A stretch of DNA of 19,634 nucleotides from Candidatus Altimarinota bacterium. Its GTDB lineage: Bacteria; Patescibacteriota; Gracilibacteria; UBA1369; LOWO2-01-FULL-3. Location of the stretch: contig JAOZTS010000008.1 in NCBI GenBank assembly GCA_029939035.1, positions 1 through 19,634 of the forward strand, written 5' to 3'. Every line of letters starts with the position of its first letter. Position 1 is the first letter of the stretch. Below are positions 1 through 7,651 of the stretch, in pieces. Below the pieces are notes generated by a model that did not search any database, was not told the origin of the DNA, and saw only the letters and a program-made list of their open reading frames with translations. The translations under genes were made by a program, and so were the position numbers.

Positions 1-1148
1 ACTATTGTGAGGTCTACCATCCTCATTTTGTTTCTGATAATTTCCTTCCTTCTGACGGGCACTAAATTGATTCCTCCTCCTTTGCCGTGCCCGTTTGTAG
101 AACGTATAACTATTCCAACGGCATTTGCAAAATGGGTTGAATATGGAGTTGCCGCTTTTGATAATTTTTCTTTTGGGATGAATTTTTTCTGATTTATCAC
201 GAGGTTTTCCTTTGGTTCTCCAATGTAAATTTTCTTATTTGGAAAATGTTTCACAGCTAACTCGTAAAAGTTTGGCATGTTCAAAAACTCACCGGTAAGA
301 ATAATGTTTTTTATTTTCAGGCTTTTGTCACTTCCTATTATTTCTTCGATAATCGCGTTCGCTCTTTTGTAATTGGTCCCAATTAATTTAGTGATATCCT
401 CTAAGTTTGAAATGTGTGAAAAATTTTCATCTCCCTTTTTGGCAAAAATTATTTCTTCCGGTGATTCTATATTTTGCAAAAGTTTTCGCCCTCCTTCATT
501 CGAGCTGAAGTAGTGCTTAATTTTCTTATTATCTATTATTAGATAGTTCACTGAAAGTGCTTCAACATCTACTATCATACATGTTCCTAATTCTTGAATC
601 TGCTTCCACATCGCATATTGAAGGGTTTCAGCATTTATTCCTGCCATAATGGGGTTAAGTCCTATATCTTCTAAAACTGTTATGTACTCGTCTGCTATTT
701 TTTTGTTTATACAAGCGAAGAATATAAATTGGGATGCGTGTTCTTTTGACGTTTTTTCTTTGTCAAGGATCATGAAATCCCAATAAACATCGCTTATTGA
801 AAATGGAATTACTGTTTCTGCTTCGTATTCAATAGATTTCTTTATTTCCTTTTCGCTAAGATTGGCAGGAAATGAGAATACATGAGTTAAGACTTTGTTT
901 GGCGGATAGATTATTGCAACATCCTTTGTTGTGACTGGAAGAGGATTTGCTGTTTTCAGGAGATTCTCTAATATTTTTTTGAGCTCCTCGGGTTTTTTGA
1001 TTTCTCCATTTTCAACTATCTCCGTAGGGATCAACACTCTGTTATAGGATTCCATATGCTTCTCTTTTCCTTTCTGACTAATCTCAATTAATTCTGCAGA
1101 ATAATCGTGCAAATCTATTCCTACTATTTTTCTTGAGAAGATACCCAT
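1..1148 (-). CDS. pilM: Type IV pilus assembly protein PilM, 3' end outside the window (possible PilM-PilN fusion)
   Basis: Reading leftward from the ATG at 1148 gives 382 codons with no stop. The product looks like PilM, the actin-like cytoplasmic protein that with PilN/PilO links the PilB motor to the pilus. Visible signs are the opening segment KIVGIDLHDYSAELIEI (actin-fold phosphate-1 strand), a middle MIVDVEALSVNYLIID (phosphate-2 position, lacking the usual glycine) and IILTGEFLNMPNF (adenosine motif, with GE in place of the usual GG). The nucleotide site therefore looks degenerate. Near the left edge the frame continues past the normal PilM end into a Gly-rich stretch and INLVPVRRKEI, which resembles the INLLP-type start of PilN. 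It follows the PilX-like gene by 12 bases and is the last operon gene visible. No Shine-Dalgarno is seen at the start. The family call is good; the fusion is only suggested. Confidence 0.85.
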   Translation of the reverse strand, partial: MGIFSRKIVGIDLHDYSAELIEISQKGKEKHMESYNRVLIPTEIVENGEIKKPEELKKILENLLKTANPLPVTTKDVAIIYPPNKVLTHVFSFPANLSEKEIKKSIEYEAETVIPFSISDVYWDFMILDKEKTSKEHASQFIFFACINKKIADEYITVLEDIGLNPIMAGINAETLQYAMWKQIQELGTCMIVDVEALSVNYLIIDNKKIKHYFSSNEGGRKLLQNIESPEEIIFAKKGDENFSHISNLEDITKLIGTNYKRANAIIEEIIGSDKSLKIKNIILTGEFLNMPNFYELAVKHFPNKKIYIGEPKENLVINQKKFIPKEKLSKAATPYSTHFANAVGIVIRSTNGHGKGGGINLVPVRRKEIIRNKMRMVDLTI

Positions 1149-1160
1149 AGCATTATGATA

Positions 1161-1562
1161 TTAAATTTTTCCCCAATTTAGAAGCAAAACATTGTTTGCC
1201 TGCCCATTTGTAGTAACTGAAATTTGGGCTGAAAAATTTTGTGTATAGTTTAAATAAGTTAATTCTATTGATATGGTTTTTGTTGTAGTTCCGGTAACAC
1301 TTGAAACGCAAATAACGTCTCCCATGTCCAAAGTTGTTCCTAAAAACGACACATTGTCTTCAATTCTTATTATTGTTTCTTCCAAACATCCTTCTGCAAT
1401 GTGATACATATTTTGACTGGATTCATTGTTTAAATACTCATCCATTAGTGAAAGATTTGACTCTGACATTCCTATTGTCAAAATGATTAAAATTGCTGAA
1501 ATTATCAATACTCCTATCAATGCAATTGCCCCTCTATTGTTTTTTATTGTGTGATTTTTCAT
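1161..1562 (-). CDS. PilX-like minor pilin
   Basis: This 133-residue protein has a short basic N-terminus, then RGAIALIGVLIISAILI, a hydrophobic helix as in PilX-type minor pilins. Unlike canonical prepilins it lacks glutamate at position +5 after the glycine, as do many PilX N-termini. Just after the helix is the segment AEGCLEETI, the Ala-Glu-x-Cys-x-Glu pattern often seen in PilX relatives. The rest is a small Thr/Ser-rich domain with two cysteines, likely the exported head. The ATG overlaps the stop of the PilW-like gene as ATGA, so translational coupling is likely. It lies between the PilW-like pilin and pilM. It probably belongs to the minor-pilin priming complex at the pilus tip. The family assignment rests on the N-terminus and position only. 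Confidence 0.75.
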   Translation of the reverse strand: MKNHTIKNNRGAIALIGVLIISAILIILTIGMSESNLSLMDEYLNNESSQNMYHIAEGCLEETIIRIEDNVSFLGTTLDMGDVICVSSVTGTTTKTISIELTYLNYTQNFSAQISVTTNGQANNVLLLNWGKI

Positions 1563-2080
1563 AATTTTCTTAGTGATACTGATGTGTGAAATGATAATGT
1601 TTGTTCTAAATTGATTATATCAGTATTCCTTGGCTCAAATGTAGCATCTATCACTATTTGATCTGGTGCCTTTGGATATGTGATTTTTTGAAATCTCAAT
1701 ACCGTGCACTTGATCGACTCTGAATTTATCTTTATTTCAGAATTAAGTCCTTCTTTTGTATAAAGATCTCCATCAGATAGATAGAACTTCGTCGGTGACG
1801 CAGCAGAATCTGGAACGATTAGAGACAATTTTCCTTCGTCGTTCTCAAATAAACTGTTTCCATCATCAATACTATCTGCTGTTCGTACAACGGATACTAT
1901 CTTTTGTGACATAAAATTTATATTTGCCTGTAATTCATGAAGGTTTTCGGATTGCCTCGATAGATCAATTGTTTGAAATGCAAAATTCATTGAGACGAAA
2001 AGCACCACTCCAACAATCAGGAAGTAGAAAACAAGTTCCAAAAGTGTTGTTCCCCTATTGTTTAGTATTTGTTTTATCAT
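1559..2080 (-). CDS. PilW/GspJ-like minor prepilin
   Basis: This 173-residue protein starts with a canonical type IV prepilin signal: a six-to-ten residue basic leader ending in RG, then TTLLELVFYFLIVGVVL, with the cleavage glycine at residue 10 and Glu at mature position +5. The C-terminal part is a soluble domain of about 140 residues with a pattern common to PilW/GspJ minor pseudopilins (an alpha segment with ANINFMSQKIVSVVR, then beta strands). PilD-type peptidase should cut after Gly10 and methylate the new N-terminus. Its ATG overlaps the stop of the upstream LVIVD pilin gene (ATGA at 2077-2080), and its own TGA overlaps the start of the PilX-like gene. UGA is thus used as a normal stop. 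No Shine-Dalgarno is visible, which fits coupling. Confidence 0.8.
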   Translation of the reverse strand: MIKQILNNRGTTLLELVFYFLIVGVVLFVSMNFAFQTIDLSRQSENLHELQANINFMSQKIVSVVRTADSIDDGNSLFENDEGKLSLIVPDSAASPTKFYLSDGDLYTKEGLNSEIKINSESIKCTVLRFQKITYPKAPDQIVIDATFEPRNTDIINLEQTLSFHTSVSLRKL

Positions 2081-3927
2081 GGTGTGAAATTTATTCTTAC
2101 GGATTCTATTACTGGGCTGTTTATTCCATCCGAATCAATGAGCGCTTTGTATTGAAAATATCTTACTCCACTTCTACTTGGGTCTAATGTAATAACAGTC
2201 CTTGGATTGTCATAATATGTAGCATTTGTTCCATCACTTCCTATCCAGGTTGCTGTCTCCAAATTTAATGCTGAATTTGCTGTCTTTATTTGGAATCTTA
2301 TGTCTCCACTTGGAAAATCGATTTGATCCCATTCAATAAAATTGTATCTAGTCTCTGTACTGCCTGTGTCAAAAACTTGTGACAAAAATGTTCCCGTTTC
2401 TGCCGTGGCTGTTTCTGTTGTACCCATCATGACCAGACCTTTGTTGCTGGTAGTAGTTGCAACGTAGACATAATCAGGAGTCGCATCTATTCCTAAACCT
2501 TTGCCCTGAATATCAAGGCTGTATACCAAATATGGCAAGAATGGATTTGAAACATTTAGTGATGCAAGTCCCGCATTTTGATTATCAACAGCCGCATAAA
2601 GATACTCATCTGCCCGAGCTAAATCCATTATTGCCCCCCCTACATCAACAGATGTTATTAGTGATGGTGTTCCAGGATTTGAAATGTCCACAACTTTTAG
2701 AGAGTCTGTTGTATCCTCAGTTCCAAGAAAAGCAATCGAACCAGAAAGAACTATTGCGTTCACTTCTTCTCCAACATTTAGGGAAGATACCTCTGAGATA
2801 TTTGCTGGATCAGAAATATCCATAATTCTGAATCCCAATGTGTCATCGTCCATTCCAAGATATAAATAATTTCCGTTTGCAATTGCATAATAGACTGAGC
2901 TCCCAAAATCATATTCGTCAACTCGCAGTTGAGTAGGTAATTGGCCTGAACTTACGTCATAAACCTGTAGGCCTTCTGAATTATCATCAACCCCCATGTA
3001 CAAATAATCTCCTAATATCGATGGTTGATTTCCGATCCCTTCAATGTCCCAAGAAAAATATTCGAAAGCATTGTTAGGATTTGAAACGTCAACAACACTC
3101 AAACCTAATTTGCTGTCTTGTGATCCAATATAGGCATAATTCCCATGTTTAATTATACGATTTCCTTTGTTTCCAAAGTCGACTATGTCTGCTGTAGTTA
3201 AATTTTCTGGGTCAGAAACATCTACGATTGCAAGCCCTTCTGCTGAGCTTCCTGTTGCTAGGTATGCATAATTCCCATCCAGAACAACATCTACTCCATG
3301 GTGTCCAAAATCTACTGACTCAAATATATCGCTATTAATTTCGTAAAAAGTTAATGCTAAATTGCAGTTATCTGCTGGAGGGCTAACTCCAGGTTTCGCC
3401 TCAATGTTGTCGAATGTCCCCATATTAAAGTCAGTACAAGTGTCCTCGAGCCAGTCGTCTCCTGTCCAATTCGACATATATGTTGTAAGCGAAATTGATT
3501 TTGGAATCACTCCTCTTTGCATCCAATTAACTTCAGATGTAATTTTTTTAGTATCCGGATCGTAATTTAGTCCATCCTCATCTATATCCCCACTCTCGTT
3601 TCTATACACATCTTCAATTATGATTGTTCTACTATAAAACCCTTCAATATCCTCTGGAGCTGCTATAAATTCCCAACTTCCTGCAACAAGAGATAACCCT
3701 TTATCTCCGTTTGTGAGGTATAGATAATTTTTGTCTCTAATATTTCTAACTGATTCTATTCCTTCTTGGGCGTAGAGAAGAGCTTCTGTTCCAAGATTAA
3801 CTTTTATATCTCTTTGAATGGTATCTAATGAAAGATAAAAAACACCAATTGAGAAGATGGCAAATATTGCTACTGCTAACATCACTTCTACTACCGAAAA
3901 TCCTTTTTGTGTTTTTGTGTTTTTCAT
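2077..3927 (-). CDS. Large pseudopilin with LVIVD-repeat beta-propeller (PilV-like position)
   Basis: I start it at the ATG at 3927 (616 residues). A TTG 21 bases upstream would run into the preceding gene and has no ribosome binding site. Residues 1-33 are a prepilin signal: KG|FSVVEVMLAVAIFAIF with Glu at +5. A pilin-like region follows, including the sequence AQEGIESVRNIRD. Roughly residues 203-503 contain six or seven repeats of about 42-45 residues, each with a GL(A/S)(I/V)VDVS(D/N)P core and a GNYAY(I/L)G strand. These are LVIVD-type repeats and probably close a seven-bladed propeller. The last 110 residues form a separate beta domain with SQVFDTGS and YFQYKALIDSDG. The combination suggests a pilus-tip protein with a binding or adhesive head, comparable in role to PilY1/PilV, although that role is inference. 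It is followed by the PilW-like gene with an ATGA overlap. Confidence 0.85.
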   Translation of the reverse strand: MKNTKTQKGFSVVEVMLAVAIFAIFSIGVFYLSLDTIQRDIKVNLGTEALLYAQEGIESVRNIRDKNYLYLTNGDKGLSLVAGSWEFIAAPEDIEGFYSRTIIIEDVYRNESGDIDEDGLNYDPDTKKITSEVNWMQRGVIPKSISLTTYMSNWTGDDWLEDTCTDFNMGTFDNIEAKPGVSPPADNCNLALTFYEINSDIFESVDFGHHGVDVVLDGNYAYLATGSSAEGLAIVDVSDPENLTTADIVDFGNKGNRIIKHGNYAYIGSQDSKLGLSVVDVSNPNNAFEYFSWDIEGIGNQPSILGDYLYMGVDDNSEGLQVYDVSSGQLPTQLRVDEYDFGSSVYYAIANGNYLYLGMDDDTLGFRIMDISDPANISEVSSLNVGEEVNAIVLSGSIAFLGTEDTTDSLKVVDISNPGTPSLITSVDVGGAIMDLARADEYLYAAVDNQNAGLASLNVSNPFLPYLVYSLDIQGKGLGIDATPDYVYVATTTSNKGLVMMGTTETATAETGTFLSQVFDTGSTETRYNFIEWDQIDFPSGDIRFQIKTANSALNLETATWIGSDGTNATYYDNPRTVITLDPSRSGVRYFQYKALIDSDGINSPVIESVRINFTP

Positions 3928-3928
3928 T

Positions 3929-4393
3929 TTAATAGGTAACGGTTCCAAATTTTGTTATTTCAATTGTTGTTGTTTCGTTTATCTGATTGGATACAAAATC
4001 AACAGATCCATAATTGTTTGTTTCGCCTGCTGAAGTTGTGAAAATAATATCATTTCCTCCTCCATTTAAATTTATATTTTGAATTTCTAATGCTCCAGGC
4101 AAATCAATTACAAAATTGTAATCGTCCAATGGATCATATGTATTCCCAATAAAAGTTGTATAAGACGACGTCTCTAAATGTACACCGTGAGATTGATCAT
4201 TTAACCCTGACAGGGCGTTGCTGTGTGCCAACCGAACGTATGAGGTGAATTGTGAGACTTGAGACCTCAGATCGGCTCTTATTTGTGAGGACTGATGATA
4301 TAAAATCGATAGACCTACAGATATTCCGAATATAATAATTACCAGCACTATCTCTATCATTGTTATTCCTTTTGTATTTTTTAATATTTTCAT
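3929..4393 (-). CDS. GspH/PilE-type prepilin
   Basis: This 154-residue protein has a canonical class III prepilin signal: KG|ITMIEIVLVIIIFGISVGL, with Gly9 as the cleavage residue and Glu at +5, followed by a long hydrophobic alpha helix. After it comes an amphipathic segment (QVSQFTSYVRLAHSNALSG) typical of GspH/FimT-like pseudopilins, then a beta-rich domain that ends EITKFGTVTY. It could be the major pilin or a FimT/GspH-like initiator; the RLAHSNAL pattern favours GspH/FimT. It starts one base after the pilC stop and ends one base before the start of the LVIVD pilin. The product is expected in the inner membrane as a precursor and in the pilus after PilD processing. No pilD lies in this window. 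Confidence 0.8.
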   Translation of the reverse strand: MKILKNTKGITMIEIVLVIIIFGISVGLSILYHQSSQIRADLRSQVSQFTSYVRLAHSNALSGLNDQSHGVHLETSSYTTFIGNTYDPLDDYNFVIDLPGALEIQNINLNGGGNDIIFTTSAGETNNYGSVDFVSNQINETTTIEITKFGTVTY

Positions 4394-4394
4394 T

Positions 4395-5603
4395 TTATTT
4401 GTTGAGTAGGTTTGGTAATTGATAAATAGGTAATATTATCGAAAGAGCTATTCCCCCAACCATTACCGCCATGAAAACCAGAAGGATCGGCTCAAGCAAT
4501 ACAGATAAGTTCTTTGTCATGTTTTCCACATCTTTTTCATATAGTTGCGCAATATGTTTAGTTGTGACTTCGAGACTTCCTGTCCTTTCCCCGATGTAAA
4601 TCATTTTTGTCGCAAGTGGCGGAAAAAGTTTGCTGTTTTTTTCTAGATTCTCTCCAATTCCTCCTCCTTTTTCTACTTTTTCACTAACATCTTCCAATGC
4701 TGTTTTGTATATAATATTGTCCAACATATCTCCTGTCATTTTTAATCCTTCAGCTACTGGAACACCAGCTTGCAGAAGTGAATTTATTGTTCTTGCTATC
4801 CTTGCTACATTTGCAAAAACTAAAATATTACCAAATACTGGCAGTTTCAAAAATACTGTGTGCCAAAATGGCTTTAGAAATTTAACTCTAAAAATAAATA
4901 TCAACCCACCGACTATTAGACCAGCACCCACTAAGGCAAGTAAAGTATAATCTGTAATAAAACCACTAAATCCAATCAACATCCTTGTTGGTAATGGCAG
5001 TTCAAAATCAAATCTTTGAAAGATTTTTGTAATTTTTGGCATGATAAATATCACTATTCCAATAGCCATAATAGTTGTGATTGATACAATTACCGCAGGA
5101 TAAATCAATGCTGATACAACCCTTTTCCTGACTTCATATTCCTTTTCTAATTGAATAGTAAGTCTTTTCAAAACCTTCTCCAAATTTCCACTTTCCTCAC
5201 CTGTCTTCACCATGTTTATGTACAGACTTGAGAATACTGTGTCGTATTTTCTCATGCTACTTGCTAATGATTGACCGGTTCTTATTCTGTCCAAAATATT
5301 TTCGAACATTCTTCTTTGTCCTCTTGGTTTTGTTTGATCGAGGATTATTTCGAATGCTTCTGTGACTGTTATTCCCACTTTTATCATGGTTGCCATACTT
5401 TTTGTGAACGTAATTTTTTCCTCAAGACTCATGCTTGGTTTCAAAAAGCTTAAAAAATCGATCCCCTCTCTTTCAGTTACTGAAATAATAATATCGTTTT
5501 TGTCACGAAGTTTGTCCGTTGCATCTGTTTTGTTTGATGCACGTATTGTCCCTTCTTTTTTTCGTCCCGAATTGTCCGAGACTACATAATCAAATTTTGG
5601 CAT
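4395..5603 (-). CDS. pilC: Type IV pilus inner-membrane platform protein PilC (GspF family)
   Basis: 402 residues, a normal length for PilC/GspF. It has an N-terminal cytoplasmic part (FDYVVSDNSGRKKEGTIRA), then two homologous GspF domains. The first holds TFTKSMATMIKVGITVTEAFEIIL and RTGQSLASSM; the second holds ARTINSLLQAGVPVAEGLKMTG and TGSLEVTTKHIAQLY. Membrane helices are visible after each, near residues 165-190, 215-240 and 370-395. PilC sits in the inner membrane above the PilB hexamer and is thought to be turned by it during pilin insertion. It begins 9 bases after pilB and ends one base before the next pilin gene. The ATG has no Shine-Dalgarno before it. Confidence 0.93.
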   Translation of the reverse strand: MPKFDYVVSDNSGRKKEGTIRASNKTDATDKLRDKNDIIISVTEREGIDFLSFLKPSMSLEEKITFTKSMATMIKVGITVTEAFEIILDQTKPRGQRRMFENILDRIRTGQSLASSMRKYDTVFSSLYINMVKTGEESGNLEKVLKRLTIQLEKEYEVRKRVVSALIYPAVIVSITTIMAIGIVIFIMPKITKIFQRFDFELPLPTRMLIGFSGFITDYTLLALVGAGLIVGGLIFIFRVKFLKPFWHTVFLKLPVFGNILVFANVARIARTINSLLQAGVPVAEGLKMTGDMLDNIIYKTALEDVSEKVEKGGGIGENLEKNSKLFPPLATKMIYIGERTGSLEVTTKHIAQLYEKDVENMTKNLSVLLEPILLVFMAVMVGGIALSIILPIYQLPNLLNK

Positions 5604-5612
5604 TCTTTTGTG

Positions 5613-7337
5613 TTAAGTTCGCATTACTCTAAGAACTTCTTCCAGAGTGGTTGTACCTTCTAAAACCTTTCTAATCCCATCAATGAACATACTGGTCATG
5701 CCTTCTTTTATCGCGGCTTCTTCGAGTTCTTTTGGTGATGGATTTTTTAATAATAAAGCTCTCAGAGTTTCTGAGACTTCCATTACTTCGGCTATTGATG
5801 TCCTTCCCTTGTACCCTGTGGCTGAACATTTCGAGCAGCCTTTTCCTTTGTACAAAGTGATATCATCGCCTAATAGCACGTCTTTTAGATTTGGGTTTTT
5901 TGCAGCAATCTCCTCAAGTATTTTTTCAAAATCTGCATTTAAATTGAATTTTATTCCGAGTTGTTTTAATTCTTCTTTTTTTAATTTGGCTGCTACTTTG
6001 CATTTTGGGCAAACTGTTCTGACCAATCTTTGTGAAATAACCATCTTTACAGTTGCAGACAGCAAAAATGCTTCTACACCCATCTCCAGCATTCTTGGCA
6101 GAGTAGAGGCTGCATCGTTTGTATGCAGTGTTGCTAGAACGATATGTCCGGTTAGCGCTGAGTTTATTGAGATTCCAGCGGTTTCTTCATCACGGATTTC
6201 TCCCACCATCACTATGTCCGGATCTTGCCTCAGTAATGCTCTCAATCCTTTTGCGAAAGTTATATTTGTTTTGGCGTTTACTTGGATTTGATTGACTCCA
6301 TCAAGCTTGTACTCGATCGGATCTTCGATTGTTGAGACGTTTACTTCTGGTGAGTTTAACAATTTCAACATCGAATATAACGTCGTCGTTTTACCTGATC
6401 CTGTAGGACCTGTCATGAGGATTAGCCCATGAGTTTTTAACATATTGTTGTGAATGATTCTGAGATTTCCCTCTGAATAACCGAGAGAATCCAGATTGAG
6501 TTCTTGAATTGTTGAGCTCAAAAGCCTTAATACAGTTTTTTCTCCTTCGTATATTGGAATTATTGAGACACGCATTGTAATTTCTGTATTTTCAAGTTCA
6601 ATCTTGAAACGGCCATCCTGCGCAGACCTGTGTTCGTCAGTACGAAGATTTGCCAATACTTTTATTCTTGTAGTTAATAGATCTGCAATTTCCATTGGCA
6701 ACTCTGCAATTGTTTGAAGAATTCCATCAATTCTGTATCTAATAACTATGAAGTCTTTTTGTGGTTCAATATGGATATCTGACGCATTGTTTTGGTATGC
6801 AAAATAAATAATCGTATCCAGGATCTTTGCAGCATCTTTTAGAGATTCTATCTTTGTTGGATCTTCTAATGCTGTTTTCAAGAGCTTATTGAACTTCTCG
6901 TTGATGTCTCTGTTGTAGGCTTTGAGAGAGGATTTTATCTCTTTCTTTGTGGCATAATGTGGGATTACTGTTTGCCCCGTCTTTTTCTCGATGAAGTTTC
7001 TTAGCTCGTAGTTGTGCGGATTGCTTAGTGCGACGTTGATCTCTGACCCATTGCTTTCGAATGGTATTACGTATTGATGTGAGGCAAGAGCGTAAGGAAT
7101 AATTCTCAAAAGTGGTTCAGAAATTGTTTTTTCTGTAACTTTTACAAATGGAACTCCATACTGGTCTGCAATAATTTCTCCTAACTTATCATCAGAAATT
7201 ATTTCTCTTTCAAAAAGGACATCTTCAAGAGACTTGTCTTGAGTCTTTGAATGACCAATCAAGCTTTTTAATAGCTTTTCTTTTATTAATTTCTTTTCTA
7301 AGAGTACTTTTGCTAGGTTTTTCTGATTTATTGACAC
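5613..7337 (-). CDS. pilB: Type IV pilus assembly ATPase PilB (GspE family)
   Basis: 574 residues, the usual PilB/GspE length. An N-terminal GspE-N/MshEN-like domain (about residues 1-135) precedes the RecA-like ATPase. Visible motifs are ASDIHIEP at 185-192, Walker A GPTGSGKT at 310-317, the Asp box around STIEDPIEY, Walker B with DPDIVMVGEIRDEETA, and the His box around TGHIVLATLHTNDA. A zinc tetracysteine site is formed by C443/C446 and C501/C504. These mark the extension ATPase rather than PilT, which lacks the N-domain and the cysteines. ATP hydrolysis in the cytoplasm drives pilin assembly through PilC. The start is a GTG at 7337, since no upstream ATG exists in frame before the terminator at 7376. 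It is the first gene of the pilus operon, and no pilT is seen in the window. Confidence 0.95.
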   Translation of the reverse strand: MSINQKNLAKVLLEKKLIKEKLLKSLIGHSKTQDKSLEDVLFEREIISDDKLGEIIADQYGVPFVKVTEKTISEPLLRIIPYALASHQYVIPFESNGSEINVALSNPHNYELRNFIEKKTGQTVIPHYATKKEIKSSLKAYNRDINEKFNKLLKTALEDPTKIESLKDAAKILDTIIYFAYQNNASDIHIEPQKDFIVIRYRIDGILQTIAELPMEIADLLTTRIKVLANLRTDEHRSAQDGRFKIELENTEITMRVSIIPIYEGEKTVLRLLSSTIQELNLDSLGYSEGNLRIIHNNMLKTHGLILMTGPTGSGKTTTLYSMLKLLNSPEVNVSTIEDPIEYKLDGVNQIQVNAKTNITFAKGLRALLRQDPDIVMVGEIRDEETAGISINSALTGHIVLATLHTNDAASTLPRMLEMGVEAFLLSATVKMVISQRLVRTVCPKCKVAAKLKKEELKQLGIKFNLNADFEKILEEIAAKNPNLKDVLLGDDITLYKGKGCSKCSATGYKGRTSIAEVMEVSETLRALLLKNPSPKELEEAAIKEGMTSMFIDGIRKVLEGTTTLEEVLRVMRT

Positions 7338-7375
7338 TTTTATTTTTGTTTTAATTTATCTATATATTTTAGCAC

Positions 7376-7399
7376 AAAAATGCCTTTTTTAGAAGGCAT
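7376..7399 (-). terminator. Rho-independent terminator after tRNA-Ser(GCU)
   Basis: On the minus strand a 7-bp stem (ATGCCTT with AAGGCAT, 7393-7399 and 7380-7386) with a six-base loop is followed by TTTTT (7380-7376). It sits just past the CCA end of the tRNA and upstream of pilB, so it should separate the tRNA transcript from the pilus operon. A pilB promoter would have to lie in 7338-7380, which is very AT-rich. Confidence 0.7.
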
Positions 7400-7410
7400 A
7401 ATGGTTGTTT

Positions 7411-7505
<95 letters not shown>

Positions 7506-7590
7506 GCATTAGCTGAATCTAGCTTATTCAATATATTTAATTGGATTCTTAAAGTCCAGAGCATTTCAAAAATATGTCGATGTAGGTTCC

Positions 7591-7619
7591 TTGCCTATTT
7601 TTGTGCTTATTGATAATTT
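7591..7619 (+). promoter_or_regulatory. Candidate promoter of the HD-GYP-like gene
   Basis: TTGCCT (7591-7596) and TAATTT (7614-7619) are separated by 17 bases, a sigma70-like arrangement. The implied start near 7626 leaves a leader of about 25 bases to the ATG at 7652 and argues against the TTG at 7601 as the start codon. The surrounding region is AT-rich, so chance matches are possible. Confidence 0.35.
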
Positions 7620-7651
7620 CTTTCCCGTTAGAAACGATTAATACTCAGTCA

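Noticed and set aside
1559..2080. UGA recoding to glycine, as in some Gracilibacteria
   Set aside because: TGA ends the LVIVD pilin and PilW-like genes at ATGA overlaps where protein ends are expected; the standard code fits.
2457..2825. His/Leu-rich open frame on the plus strand within the LVIVD pilin
   Set aside because: It is a shadow of the repeats on the other strand; its periodic look comes from the LVIVD repeat DNA.
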